Assembly: GCF_014643635.1 (NCBI RefSeq)
Contig: NZ_BMJV01000006.1
Location: forward strand, 1 to 64,000
DNA: 64,000 nucleotides
Direction: 5' to 3'
Source: Salipiger pallidus
GTDB taxonomy: Bacteria; Pseudomonadota; Alphaproteobacteria; Rhodobacterales; Rhodobacteraceae
The notes beneath the pieces were generated by a model. The model was given only the letters and a program-made list of their open reading frames with translations. It was not told the DNA's origin and did no database searches. Made by a program: the position numbers and the translations under genes. The number at the start of each line of letters is the position of its first letter. Position 1 is the first letter of the stretch. This document shows positions 24,401-33,565 of this stretch, one piece after another.

Positions 24401-24460
24401 AGGGGGCCAGCCCCCGTCCCTGCGGGCCTCCCCCCGGCGTACTTGGCAAGAGAAGAAGGG
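24401..24460 (+). repeat. GC-rich intergenic repeat, copy 3
   Basis: GGGGGCCAGCCCCCGTCC, a GC hairpin, CTCCCCCCGGCGTACTTGG and CAAGAGAAGAAGG match copies 1 and 2. It fills the space between convergent genes up to the stop of the next one. Confidence 0.75.
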
Positions 24461-25015
24461 TCAGGAACCGAAGCCGGCCATGGCTTCGAAATCCATTGCC
24501 TCGAGCAGGGTCTTGCGGGTCTCCGCATCCGGGCCATCGAGCTGGATCAGGATGCGGTTGGCGACGAGGCCCATGGTCTGGTCGTCCTGAATCGCAAATT
24601 TCTGGCGGCCGATACGGTCGGTCCGGAGCCCCATGGCGCCAGCATTGGTGATTATCGCTGACATGCTCGCCACCATTGGATTGTCGGCAAACATCTGCAG
24701 GCTGTACACGTCGCCGTCGGGCGATGTGTAGGCAGCCTCGGTGGCGACGCCTCCGCCCATCATGGCCATGGCCGCGCCCGCGTCGGTGTCGATGTCCCGG
24801 GTCCAGCCCTCGGGCGCCTCCGGCAGGTAGCCTGCCAGCGCGTCGGTTTTCAGCTCCACCAGCCTCGCGCGGGCAAAATCGAGTTCATCGAGGGCGTATT
24901 GCACGTCACCTTCCTCGTAGGCGGTGATCGCCGATTGCAGCGTCTCGGTGATCTCGTCGGCGGACGCCGGGGCGGCGAGGAGGGCCAGGCTGAGCGTTGC
25001 GGCAGGGCGGAACAT
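24461..25015 (-). CDS. Secreted protein of unknown function
   Basis: The 184-residue product begins with a Sec signal peptide (MFRPAATLSLALLAAPASA, cleavage near residue 19). The mature protein has an N-terminal helical stretch resembling a TPR-like hairpin (TAYEEGDVQYALDELDFARARLVEL). A mixed region follows with GWTRDIDTDAG, a Met/Gly-rich MAMMGGG and DGDVYSLQMFADNP. It is presumably periplasmic. The ATG at 25015 is chosen for the signal peptide; the frame is open upstream. No family recognised and no operon partner. Confidence 0.7.
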   Translation of the reverse strand: MFRPAATLSLALLAAPASADEITETLQSAITAYEEGDVQYALDELDFARARLVELKTDALAGYLPEAPEGWTRDIDTDAGAAMAMMGGGVATEAAYTSPDGDVYSLQMFADNPMVASMSAIITNAGAMGLRTDRIGRQKFAIQDDQTMGLVANRILIQLDGPDAETRKTLLEAMDFEAMAGFGS

Positions 25016-25355
25016 GGGCGAACCTTTCACTGGGGCATTGGTCCCGGCAAGCATGGCGCAAACTCCGGATCTTCCTCCAGGTGAGGAATTCCCCACTGTT
25101 TCACCCTGCCGGCGCTGCCGATGGCCCGAAAGTCGACCGATGCTGCCTCCCTCTCGGGCCGGTCACTGCGGCAGGCCGGCGGTGTGGAACAGTCACGGAG
25201 TTGTCCGTGGAAAGGTGCGCTCTGCCTCCGGCGACGTGCCCGTTAAGGGCCCTGCGGCCATTTCGCCGACAGTTTGGCATCGGCAGCATCCGGGGCGTGT
25301 AACTTTGCGCCTGATGACCTATATGAGGGGCAACGCCGAGTTATCGAGGGTCGAC

Positions 25356-25970
25356 ATGCGCTACGTGAAATGGGTTGTCATCGTGTTGTTCTGGTGCGTC
25401 GTGGCCGCCTTCCTGCATTACACGCTGCCCCAGCACGACATCGCACGCATCACCGACACCTACGAGCGGCGCGTCGATCCGGGCAACAACAGCCTGTTTT
25501 GGGCCGGAGCTTCCAGCGGTGACAATGCCGCCGTGACCGGGCGGGACGTGTTCTTCGTGCAGACGCGGCTCGCCGATGACGAGGTGATGGTCTACCGCAA
25601 CGAGGACACCGGCTGGGGCTGGCCGCCGTTCTTCAAGTTCGACACCGCCAACGTGCAGGCCGAGGCAGCCGACTTGCGGTCCACCTCGGCAGCGCCGGAA
25701 TGGGTCGCGATCAAGCACTACGGCTGGCGCAACGAACTGTTCTCGATCTACCCGAACCTGGTCAAGGTGACGCCCGTGGCCGGGCCGGATGCGCGGATCA
25801 TCCCGTGGGGCAACATCATTATCCTGACCCTGCTCGTCGCGGTCGCCTGGGCGATCTGGGTGCGCTGGCGGCGTTTCCGCCGGGCGCGGATCGACCCGAT
25901 GCTGGGTGACATGGGTGACAATTTCGACAGCGCGGGCGGACGTCTTCGCAGCATGTTCCGCCGATCCTGA
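25356..25970 (+). CDS. DUF1523-family membrane protein
   Basis: The 204-residue protein has one N-terminal membrane anchor (about residues 5-22), a periplasmic region and a second span (IIILTLLVAVAWAIWVRW, about 153-172) followed by an Arg-rich cytoplasmic tail. The central region with RITDTYERRVD, FFVQTR, VMVYRNEDTGWGWPPFFKFD and AIKHYGWRNELFSIYPN fits DUF1523, a family typical of Rhodobacteraceae with no known function. The start at 25356 gives the family's usual N-terminus. Confidence 0.85.
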   Translation: MRYVKWVVIVLFWCVVAAFLHYTLPQHDIARITDTYERRVDPGNNSLFWAGASSGDNAAVTGRDVFFVQTRLADDEVMVYRNEDTGWGWPPFFKFDTANVQAEAADLRSTSAAPEWVAIKHYGWRNELFSIYPNLVKVTPVAGPDARIIPWGNIIILTLLVAVAWAIWVRWRRFRRARIDPMLGDMGDNFDSAGGRLRSMFRRS

Positions 25971-25993
25971 CAGCCGCCTGCCCTGCCTTCGTG

Positions 25994-26761
25994 TCAGGCG
26001 AGGCTGCGCGGACGGCGGCGGCGCATCAAGGCAAGGTCGCGCACCCTGCCCTTGATCCCGCGCGGTGGCAGCACCTCGGTCGCCATCTCGAACACCGCCC
26101 CGGTGAGGGCGGGATCGCAACGCAGGGCCAGCTCCACCCCCCATTTCGCTGACACCTCCGGGGGTACGCCGTCCGGAATGCCCATCCCGGTCTGCAACAT
26201 GCCGGGCATCCAGTCACCGATGACGATGCCGGGGAGGCGGTCCGCGATATCCGCTATCAGTGCACGGGTGAAGATCCGCGCCGCACCCTTGGACACCGAG
26301 TAGGCCGACGCCCCCGGCAGCGGCGCGAGGTCGGCAAAGGTGGCGACGTTCAGGATACGGCCCATCCCGGTCCTGGCCATGCTGCCGAGCGCCGCACGCG
26401 AGCAGGCCACCACCCCGCCGAGGTTGATCGCCACCGTGTCCATGTAGCTCTCTGCCGTCTCCGACAGGATGTCCCGGCGCGGGTAGACCGCCGCGTTGTT
26501 GATGAGCAGCGCGATGGGGCCGTGGTCTGCATCGATCCTCGCGAATGCCTCGGCCACTGCGGCGCCGTCGCTCACGTCCAGCGGCAAGGGATGGAAGAGC
26601 GCCCCGGCCTCGGTGGCGGTGTCTTGCAACGCCTCGGCACGCCGCCCGGTGCCAACGACGGTAAAGCCCTGCGCCGTCAGTTCCCGCGACAGCGCGCGGC
26701 CAAGGCCGGAACCGGCGCCGGTGACGATGGCGACGCCGCTTTGCGGGGTGAGGCGTGTCAT
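25994..26761 (-). CDS. Short-chain dehydrogenase/reductase
   Basis: The 255-residue SDR has the cofactor motif TGAGSGLGRA near residue 15, NNAAVY near 88, and the catalytic Ser/Tyr/Lys region with YSVSKGAARI near 155. The Asp/Arg pattern after beta-2 (GTGRRAEAL) suggests NADP(H) preference. It overlaps the GMC oxidoreductase stop/start by 4 nt and is last of three coupled genes (acyltransferase-GMC-SDR), so it probably modifies the same sugar or lipid intermediate. Substrate unknown. Confidence 0.85.
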   Translation of the reverse strand: MTRLTPQSGVAIVTGAGSGLGRALSRELTAQGFTVVGTGRRAEALQDTATEAGALFHPLPLDVSDGAAVAEAFARIDADHGPIALLINNAAVYPRRDILSETAESYMDTVAINLGGVVACSRAALGSMARTGMGRILNVATFADLAPLPGASAYSVSKGAARIFTRALIADIADRLPGIVIGDWMPGMLQTGMGIPDGVPPEVSAKWGVELALRCDPALTGAVFEMATEVLPPRGIKGRVRDLALMRRRRPRSLA

Positions 26762-28320
26762 GCGGGCTCCTTAAGGATGGCATCCGCCACGCGCAGGGCG
26801 TTGGCGGCGATGGTCAGGCTGGGGTTCACCCCCATGGAGGTGGGCATGAAGGACGCATCCGCCACCCACAGGTTGCGCAGCCCGTGCGCCCGGCAATCCG
26901 GGTCCAGCACCGATGTCGCGGGGTCGCCGCCATAGCGCAAGGTGCCGCTGGGGTGGCCGAAGTTCAGCTCTGGCCCCATGCCGACAAAGACCCGGCGCTG
27001 CCCCCTGAAGGCCTTGCTGATTGCGCGGCGGAAGGCGCGGCGGCGGGCCAGCAGCTCGGGGTGCAGATCGTAGCGGATCGCGAGCCGCTCCGGCTGGGTG
27101 GGGTCATGCAGCACCCGGTTCTCGGCGTAGGGCAGGTCCTCGAGCAAGCCGACGAAGATCTGCGCCGAGCCGAAGACCTTCGCGGCCAGTGCGGCGGGGA
27201 TGCGGGTCAGCTGGCCAAGCCCCGGCACCCGGGCGAGCGCCGAGCGGGCCAGCATCATGTTGAGGAAATGCACGATCTCACCGTAGGAGGCGCGGATGCC
27301 CATGGCCTGAATCATGCCCAGCCGCGCACCGTCCCGGTGGTAGAGGTCGCGCAGGGCGATGGCCTTGGTGGCCCCTGTGTCAGGGGTGCCACGCGGCGGC
27401 CAGAGGGCAACCATCTCGTTGAGGTGGAACATCAGGTTGCGCCCCACGAGGCCGGACCCATTGGCCATGCCATGCGGCCACGCCTCAGAGGCTGAGGCGT
27501 GCAGGAGGCGCGGAGAATTCAGCGCCCCGGCGGCAAGGATGACCTGCGCGCCACGGAACACCTGCAGCGCGCCGCCCAGACGCACCTCGACCCCGGTGAC
27601 ACTGTCCTTGCCGATCAGCCGCGTGACCTCGGCACGCTCGATCAGCGTGGCGTTGCCTGTGGCAAGTGCCGGCTCCACCCCGGCAGAGCGTCCGTCCATC
27701 TTGCAGCGGCGCGGGCATTTCGTGCCAAGACAGGCAAGGCAGCCCTCAGTCCGGTCGATGGCGGTGTGGGCGTGGTAGGGATGCAGCCCGGCGGCGCGCA
27801 TCCGGGTCATGAGCGCCTCTTCCACAGCGTTCAGCGGTGGGGGTGGGTCCATGGGCAGGGGCGGTTCGGGCGACAGCGGGTCGGGGGTGCCATGCAGGCG
27901 GTACATCCGCGCGGCATGGTCGTACCATGGGCGCATCGCGTCATAGCCCACCGCCCAGCCTCCAGTGGGATGAGGGCGGCCTTCGGTATCCTCCAGATCG
28001 TGACGTTCAGGGCGTTCCAGCGCCGCCGCGTAGAATACCGACGAGCCGCCCACCCCGGCACCAAGCGGCGCGTGAAGGCTGGTTTCCCTCCCGTCCACGA
28101 TGGCGTGCAGTGGCGTTGGCCAAAGGCCCCGTGCCAGCCGCGCCTCGGGGAGTATCGTCTCCGACAGGCCATTGCGCTCGGCCCGGTGGCCCGCCTGACC
28201 CAGTTCGAGGAACAGAACCTTGCGCCCGGCTTCGGCCAGAGCGCGGCCCATGGTGCCGCCGCCCATGCCGGTGCCGATGACGATGGCATCCCACTGCACC
28301 CCGGTCGCCGGATGGCTCAC
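26758..28320 (-). CDS. GMC-family FAD-dependent oxidoreductase
   Basis: The 520-residue flavoprotein opens with an FAD-binding GxGxxG (IVIGTGMGGGTMGRALAEAG, residues ~13-32), has GAGVGGSSVFYAAAL near 88 and closes with LWVADASFMPTSMGVNPSLT, the GMC C-terminal signature. An unusual cysteine-rich loop, CLACLGTKCPRRC (near residue 195), resembles those in cholesterol-oxidase-like GMC proteins. It sits between an acyltransferase and an SDR with 4-nt overlaps on both sides. GMC/SDR pairs act on alcohols, which fits an oxidation-reduction step in surface-glycan or lipid tailoring (inference). Confidence 0.87.
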   Translation of the reverse strand: MSHPATGVQWDAIVIGTGMGGGTMGRALAEAGRKVLFLELGQAGHRAERNGLSETILPEARLARGLWPTPLHAIVDGRETSLHAPLGAGVGGSSVFYAAALERPERHDLEDTEGRPHPTGGWAVGYDAMRPWYDHAARMYRLHGTPDPLSPEPPLPMDPPPPLNAVEEALMTRMRAAGLHPYHAHTAIDRTEGCLACLGTKCPRRCKMDGRSAGVEPALATGNATLIERAEVTRLIGKDSVTGVEVRLGGALQVFRGAQVILAAGALNSPRLLHASASEAWPHGMANGSGLVGRNLMFHLNEMVALWPPRGTPDTGATKAIALRDLYHRDGARLGMIQAMGIRASYGEIVHFLNMMLARSALARVPGLGQLTRIPAALAAKVFGSAQIFVGLLEDLPYAENRVLHDPTQPERLAIRYDLHPELLARRRAFRRAISKAFRGQRRVFVGMGPELNFGHPSGTLRYGGDPATSVLDPDCRAHGLRNLWVADASFMPTSMGVNPSLTIAANALRVADAILKEPA

Positions 28321-30350
28321 GAACCAGGGCCTTCTTCCAGCGCAAAGGCCGGGGCAAAGACCGGGGCCATAGCGCGTGCGGCAGTGTTGGTGACGTGGTT
28401 GTTGTCGAAATACCAGCCCGCCCCGTCATGCAGCGCCCGGCAGGTGCCGTCCGAACAGATCCACGGCCATGGATCGAGCAGCGTCACTGCTCCAGCGGCG
28501 GCCATCGCGCGCCACGGCGCCTCGGAGGCGATGACACGCTGGCTCAGGGCTGCCGCGGGGATCTCCGTGGCCGTGTCGGGTTTGCGGGCCAGCGGCCAGC
28601 CCCGATGCGCGGCCTCGCGTGATGCGAGGCGGCTGTCGTATTTCGTGATCTCGGGGGGCTGGCGCAACACAAGAACCTCGTCGAACCAGTCGAGCAGGTA
28701 GAGCACCGTGTCCTCGGCGGCTTCGGCGACCGTGTCCTGCTGCAGTTCGCCCACGCGGGTGGGTGCCATGGCGGGATGGACGGCGATGGTGTTGTGCGCA
28801 TCGAGCCCGACACCCGAGCCGTTGGCATAATAGGCCCATCGGCCGATCAGCAGCACCTTCTCGAGGCTCGGCAGGCGGCCGAAGCTTTGCTTGATCTGCA
28901 GGTTGGCATTGGTGCAGGCGGCATCCTGCGCGAGGGTCGCGGCGCTTTCCACTTTGCGGATGTCGAACAGCGGGGGGCAACCGGCACGCCAGATGACAAG
29001 GCCGGGCACCCCCGCCTCCTGCGCGGCAAGATCAAGCCCGGCATGGAAGGCACGCACGTGGCTGTCGCCCCAGACCAGCACGCGAGGGGCGCCCTCGGGG
29101 CCGATGGGGCAGGTCTCGATCCCCATCAGGGGGCCTTCGGTTGGCGTGGTGCAGCGGCTCCAATCTTGCAGGAAATCGGCGGAGGCGGCGATGTGGGGCT
29201 GGGCCTCGGGGCCGAACCGCTCGGGCATGCCGTCCTTCAGGTACACCACGGCGCCAAGCCCCAGCGCCACGACCGAGGCGGTCACGGTGCCGCCCAGCAG
29301 CACCCAGCCCGGCATCCGCACCTGGCGCACAGGGAGTTCCACGAACCGCCAGGACACCCACGCAAGGCCGACGCTGAGCGCCATCCACAAAGCCGCTTCC
29401 AGCAGGTTCGCATACTCTCCGCGCAGGTAGACCGACAGCACCAGCACCGGCCAGTGCCAGAGGTAGAGCGAATACGAGATCCGCCCGACGAACACCGCCT
29501 CGGGCATGGTCAGCAGCCGGTTCACCGGGTTGCGCCCGGCACCGTTGGCCAGCAGCAGCACCGTTCCCAGCACCGGGAAGACCGCCAGAAGCCCGGGGAA
29601 CAGCGGCCCCGACGGGATCAGCAGCACCGACGCCAGCACCAACGCCAGACCGATCCAGCTGAGCGCCGCGAAGCCCCGCCAGCGCCGCCCGGTCTCGGCC
29701 CCCCAGATCGCCAGAAGCACGCCGGACAGCATCTCCCACGCGCGGAACGGGAAGAGGAAGAAGGTCACCGTCTGATACTCTGCCGTCAGCAGGATGCAGC
29801 CCGCGAGCGACGCGATCCAGCAGCCCACGAGGGCCACGATCATCGCCCGATGGCTGCGTCGGAACAGCAGGATGAACAGTGGCAGGAAGATGTAGAACTG
29901 TTCTTCCACCGCCAGGGACCACGTGTGCAGAAGCGGCTTTTCGTCCGACGCGCTGTCGAAATAGCCCACCTGCCGGAAGAACAGCACGTTCGACAGGTAG
30001 ACCGTGGCGGCGATGGCCTGCTTGCCGAATTCGCGGAATTCGAAGGGCAGCAGCAGCGCCCATGACAGGAGGCCCGTGACCGCCAGCATGGCAAAGAACG
30101 CCGGGGCAAGACGGCGGAATCGGCGCAGGTAGAAATGCTTCAGCCAGATGGTGCCGGTGGCGCGGTACTCCCGCCAGAGGATGCCGCCGATCAGGAACCC
30201 CGAGATGACGAAGAACACGTCCACCCCGACAAAGCCGCCATCGAGACCGGGAAAGCCGAAATGGTACAGCACCACCGCCAGCACCGCGACGGCGCGCAGC
30301 CCGTCGATATCGCTGCGGTACGGCAGTGGGCTATGCGGCCTGTCGGTCAT
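28317..30350 (-). CDS. OafA/YrhL-type membrane acyltransferase with C-terminal SGNH domain
   Basis: The protein has about 677 residues. Its N-terminal half has about ten membrane spans with acyltransferase_3 hallmarks (YRSDIDGLRAVAVLAVVLYH, FFVISGFLIGGIL, FYLRRFRRLAPAFF). The C-terminal half is an SGNH hydrolase-like domain with VLVWGDSHVRAFH near residue 410 and a terminal DNNHVT. Such proteins O-acetylate lipopolysaccharide or exopolysaccharide at the inner membrane. The start at 30350 is preferred because it overlaps (ATGA) a 12-codon leader frame with an excellent ribosome site; the longer frame from GTG 30368 has none. It is first of three coupled genes. Confidence 0.9.
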   Translation of the reverse strand: MTDRPHSPLPYRSDIDGLRAVAVLAVVLYHFGFPGLDGGFVGVDVFFVISGFLIGGILWREYRATGTIWLKHFYLRRFRRLAPAFFAMLAVTGLLSWALLLPFEFREFGKQAIAATVYLSNVLFFRQVGYFDSASDEKPLLHTWSLAVEEQFYIFLPLFILLFRRSHRAMIVALVGCWIASLAGCILLTAEYQTVTFFLFPFRAWEMLSGVLLAIWGAETGRRWRGFAALSWIGLALVLASVLLIPSGPLFPGLLAVFPVLGTVLLLANGAGRNPVNRLLTMPEAVFVGRISYSLYLWHWPVLVLSVYLRGEYANLLEAALWMALSVGLAWVSWRFVELPVRQVRMPGWVLLGGTVTASVVALGLGAVVYLKDGMPERFGPEAQPHIAASADFLQDWSRCTTPTEGPLMGIETCPIGPEGAPRVLVWGDSHVRAFHAGLDLAAQEAGVPGLVIWRAGCPPLFDIRKVESAATLAQDAACTNANLQIKQSFGRLPSLEKVLLIGRWAYYANGSGVGLDAHNTIAVHPAMAPTRVGELQQDTVAEAAEDTVLYLLDWFDEVLVLRQPPEITKYDSRLASREAAHRGWPLARKPDTATEIPAAALSQRVIASEAPWRAMAAAGAVTLLDPWPWICSDGTCRALHDGAGWYFDNNHVTNTAARAMAPVFAPAFALEEGPGS

Positions 30351-30385
30351 GTGGTCCATGTCGTGCACGTCTTGACTGGTTTCAT
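30347..30385 (-). CDS. 12-codon leader ORF coupled to the acyltransferase
   Basis: ATG at 30385, with GGAGG 6 nt upstream, opens a frame MKPVKTCTTWTT whose TGA overlaps the ATG of the acyltransferase gene. The acyltransferase itself has no ribosome site, so translation of this mini-ORF probably delivers ribosomes to it. Too short for homology; the call rests on the SD and the overlap. Confidence 0.45.
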   Translation of the reverse strand: MKPVKTCTTWTT

Positions 30386-30542
30386 CGTGATCCTCCGGTT
30401 TCTCCGGATCGGGGCTGCGGGTCGGCCTTCAGCCGCCCGTATTCGTGGGTGTCATGGAGCGGCGATCTGCGCCGCGGCGCGCTCCATGGTCGGACACGGC
30501 CGGAATGGCCGGGTTTTCAGGCGACAATATGCCCAAGTTCGG

Positions 30543-31880
30543 TCAATAACCGAGCTCCTTCAAGGGTGCCCCGGACAGCAGCGCGTCATAGATGGCCCGG
30601 GTCTTGCGGCCCTTGGCCGACCACGGGAACAGCCGTTCGGCATAATCCTGTCCCAATTGCGCGCCCGCCCGCATCCTGTCGGGGTCCGTCAGGCAAGCCT
30701 CCATCGCGGCACGAAGGCTTCGGGTCATCTCGTCCGGGGGGGCCAAGGGAATGCACGCCCCCCGCCCCTCTGCAGCAAGGTCACCCGGCGCTCCGTAATC
30801 GGCGACCAGCGCGTACATGCCGCAGGCCATCGCTTCGATCACCACCCCTGCCCCAAGCTCGCGGATCGACGGGAAGACGAAAGCATCACAGCGGCGCATC
30901 ATGTCCGCGACCTCGGCCTGGCTCTTGCGGCCGTGCAGGGTCACACAGCCTTCAAGACCGTGTTCGGCGATCACCGCCTCGATGCGGGCGCGCTCGGGAC
31001 CGTCTCCGACCATGTGAAGATGGTGCTGCTGCAATGACCCGGATGCGGCAAAGACCCGCACGGGCAATTCGGGAAGCTTGTAAGGGACGAGCCGCCCGGC
31101 ATAAAGGAAATGCACCTTGCCGTCCGCACCGCGCTGTCCCGCCAAAGCCGCACCCTGCGCATGGAAGATCGACGGATCAAAACCGATTTCGGGGAAGGAC
31201 ACGATGCGGTCCTCTTCGACACGCGACAGGTCCCGGCGGGTGTGGGAAAAGGCACAAAGGACCGCCGCCGCATCGTCATAGGTTGATCGGGCATAGGGCA
31301 GGTACTTGTAGAGATCGCGCAGGCGGCGCAGCTTTTCCTTTTCGCGGGCCTGCTCTTCGGCGAAGGCCGCAGGCCAGTCGAGATTGCCGTTCAGCGGCCC
31401 GATCACGAAGGGCTGTGTCACCTTGTGCGCCAGCCAGCTGGGAAGGGTGGGTGACATGGGCGTGATGCGGTGGACGACGTCGAACCGCGCCATATGGCCT
31501 TTGAAGTGGCGCCAGACTCCGTGTTCGAAGGCAAGGTAGGGCAGGTAGTTGAAAATCATCGAGGTGGACCACGCCACCTCCTCGCCGCCGCGCAGCCAGC
31601 GGGCGATGCGGAACATCGGGGCGGCGATCCATTCCGTGTCGATGTAGACGACATCCAGATCCGCGCCCGTGGCCGCGGCGGCCTTTTCGATGTTCTCGCG
31701 GTTGCGCACATGTGTCGCGACGGTCACATCCGCCAGCTTCGCGATCTCGAGCGCGTACTTGTACCCGACGATGGGCAGGGACGGCCATTCCGGATTGCAT
31801 TCGTCCGCCAAAAGCAAAACGCGCGGCCGATGCGCCGCCGTCTGGTCACTGCTCGCCCCCTCCATGCCGTCACCTCTCAC
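30543..31880 (-). CDS. Glycosyltransferase family 4 protein
   Basis: The 445-residue protein has a GT-B fold. Its N-terminal acceptor domain contains RVLLLADECNPEWPSLPIVGYKYA and a donor domain follows with FLYAGRLVPYKLPELPV near residue 270, HMVGDGPERARIE near 300 and FVFPSIRELGAGVVIEAMACG near 350 (the E-x7-E nucleotide-sugar motif). A GTG at 31880 overlaps the upstream stop by 4 nt; an ATG at 31865 with AGAGGTGA upstream is an alternative start. It is coupled to a Wzy/WaaL-like gene and probably adds a sugar to the same surface glycan in the cytoplasm. Confidence 0.88.
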   Translation of the reverse strand: MRGDGMEGASSDQTAAHRPRVLLLADECNPEWPSLPIVGYKYALEIAKLADVTVATHVRNRENIEKAAAATGADLDVVYIDTEWIAAPMFRIARWLRGGEEVAWSTSMIFNYLPYLAFEHGVWRHFKGHMARFDVVHRITPMSPTLPSWLAHKVTQPFVIGPLNGNLDWPAAFAEEQAREKEKLRRLRDLYKYLPYARSTYDDAAAVLCAFSHTRRDLSRVEEDRIVSFPEIGFDPSIFHAQGAALAGQRGADGKVHFLYAGRLVPYKLPELPVRVFAASGSLQQHHLHMVGDGPERARIEAVIAEHGLEGCVTLHGRKSQAEVADMMRRCDAFVFPSIRELGAGVVIEAMACGMYALVADYGAPGDLAAEGRGACIPLAPPDEMTRSLRAAMEACLTDPDRMRAGAQLGQDYAERLFPWSAKGRKTRAIYDALLSGAPLKELGY

Positions 31881-33277
31881 AATATCGATTTCCAGCCCTG
31901 CGCCTTGACCGGGCTCACGCGCTGTTGCCGGGGCGTGTCCTTCAGGGACTCGGCATATCCGGTCAGAGACCCGGCGATCATCCAGGTCAGGGGCGTCAGC
32001 GTGGCATTCGGCAACATGTCAAACACATTGATCGCCAGCATCAGCGAAAGCGGTGCAATGAAGGGAGAAATGGTGTCAGCCGGTGCAGACCGGGCCGCGC
32101 GCCACAGCATCACGAGGGGCAGCAGCAGCAATCCGAATTCGGCCAGAAAGCCCACCCAGCCATAGATCCCGATCAGGATGATCCAGCGCCCGTCGGTCAC
32201 CGTCAGGATGATCCCCGTCACCGGATCAAGGATATGGTTGCGCCCCCAGCTGCCCCAGCCGAAGACCGGTTTCTCGTAGGCGCGATCCAGCAGCGTGTTC
32301 TCGTTCATGAAGCGGAACTCGAGGGAGCCCGCCCGGTCGTCATCCACCGCCGCAGCGGCGGCAATGATGCGGTCCTCGGGGATCACGTGAAGACCCTTGA
32401 GGATCGGGTACCCCATGGCCAGTGCCCCGATCAGGATCGCGATGCGTATCTGCTGCAACCGGCCCAGAACGGCCACCATGGGGATGAGCGCCACCGCGAA
32501 GATCAGCGAGCCCAGAGATTTCGCCGCCACCAGCACAAGCGTCAGGTAGCAGGCTGCCGCAAGGGTCTTGATGGTGCGCAGCCGATCATCCAGCCGCCAC
32601 AGCGCGAACGCAGCCACCGCCGAGGTCATGATGAAGAACGCCACCCACAGCCCATGGTACAGGAACACCACCGGTCGATAACCGTTGGCGCGGATCGATT
32701 GGCCGAACAGGTGCTGGTAATAGCCGTAGATCCAGCGATTCAGCTGCGGAGACAGCCGCATCTCGACCACCATCAGCACCGAGTAGATCAGCCCGCAGAC
32801 CATCAGCGCCACGAGGAGGTAGCGCTGCGCGCCCCCGTCCGCGAGATATTGCCGTGCCAGCAGGAACGGCAGGATCAGCAGAAACTGCTGCAAGGTCAGC
32901 GCGATGGCATCCTTGATGCCAAGCCCGGGCAGACCGATCTGGCCGAAAACCACCGGCTCGGTGTTGGTGAAGGCCGTCATCACCGGTGAAAAGATGAACG
33001 CCGCCAGCAGCACCCGTGCCACCAACGACTGCGGCAGGATCGCTCCCTGGGGGCCGTATTTCCACAGGCAGAAGGCAAAGGCAGTCAGCGCCGGAATGTT
33101 GTGCTTGTGCAGGGGCGGAGCAAGCGGCAGGTCGAAGACCGCGGGCGGTTCGGGCAGGAACAGGTAGCCCAGCATGATCGTCAGGATCAGCGCCCGGTCC
33201 ACCGGCAGGCGGCGGAACAGCGCGATGCTGATGAACGGCCATGCGGCCAGCATGAGAAAGGCTAGAGGGTTCGGCAT
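31877..33277 (-). CDS. O-antigen ligase/polymerase-like (Wzy/WaaL) membrane protein
   Basis: The 466-residue protein has about eleven hydrophobic spans and a large periplasmic loop after the middle (residues ~330-385) containing FGWGSWGRNHILDP and then VTDGRWIILIGIYGWVGFLAEFG. That is the topology and motif neighbourhood of O-antigen ligases and polysaccharide polymerases. It would join undecaprenyl-linked repeat units in the periplasm. Polymerase versus ligase cannot be decided from sequence. It is upstream of and coupled to a GT4 gene and divergent from another glycosyltransferase gene. Confidence 0.82.
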   Translation of the reverse strand: MPNPLAFLMLAAWPFISIALFRRLPVDRALILTIMLGYLFLPEPPAVFDLPLAPPLHKHNIPALTAFAFCLWKYGPQGAILPQSLVARVLLAAFIFSPVMTAFTNTEPVVFGQIGLPGLGIKDAIALTLQQFLLILPFLLARQYLADGGAQRYLLVALMVCGLIYSVLMVVEMRLSPQLNRWIYGYYQHLFGQSIRANGYRPVVFLYHGLWVAFFIMTSAVAAFALWRLDDRLRTIKTLAAACYLTLVLVAAKSLGSLIFAVALIPMVAVLGRLQQIRIAILIGALAMGYPILKGLHVIPEDRIIAAAAAVDDDRAGSLEFRFMNENTLLDRAYEKPVFGWGSWGRNHILDPVTGIILTVTDGRWIILIGIYGWVGFLAEFGLLLLPLVMLWRAARSAPADTISPFIAPLSLMLAINVFDMLPNATLTPLTWMIAGSLTGYAESLKDTPRQQRVSPVKAQGWKSIL

Positions 33278-33565
33278 CCTGTGGCGTCGCCTGGTACTTT
33301 GGTCCGGCGAGGCCGGTTACGGGTCACACGGCAGTCCGCAGGCCCCCCAGGCCCGACTGCCCGCAGACCTTAGCAGGCTCACCTGCCCCTGTCCCCGAAT
33401 TCACCGGGGCGCCAGACCAGAAAGGCGCATGTGTTGGCAGAATTGGCACAAACCGTCGAATGGCCCCGCAATCACCCTTCACCCGCCTGCACCGGGCCAT
33501 TTAAATGCCCGATTGCCCACAAACACTTGGCAGCGGACCGGCAAATTGTGAAGGTAACGATTGTA

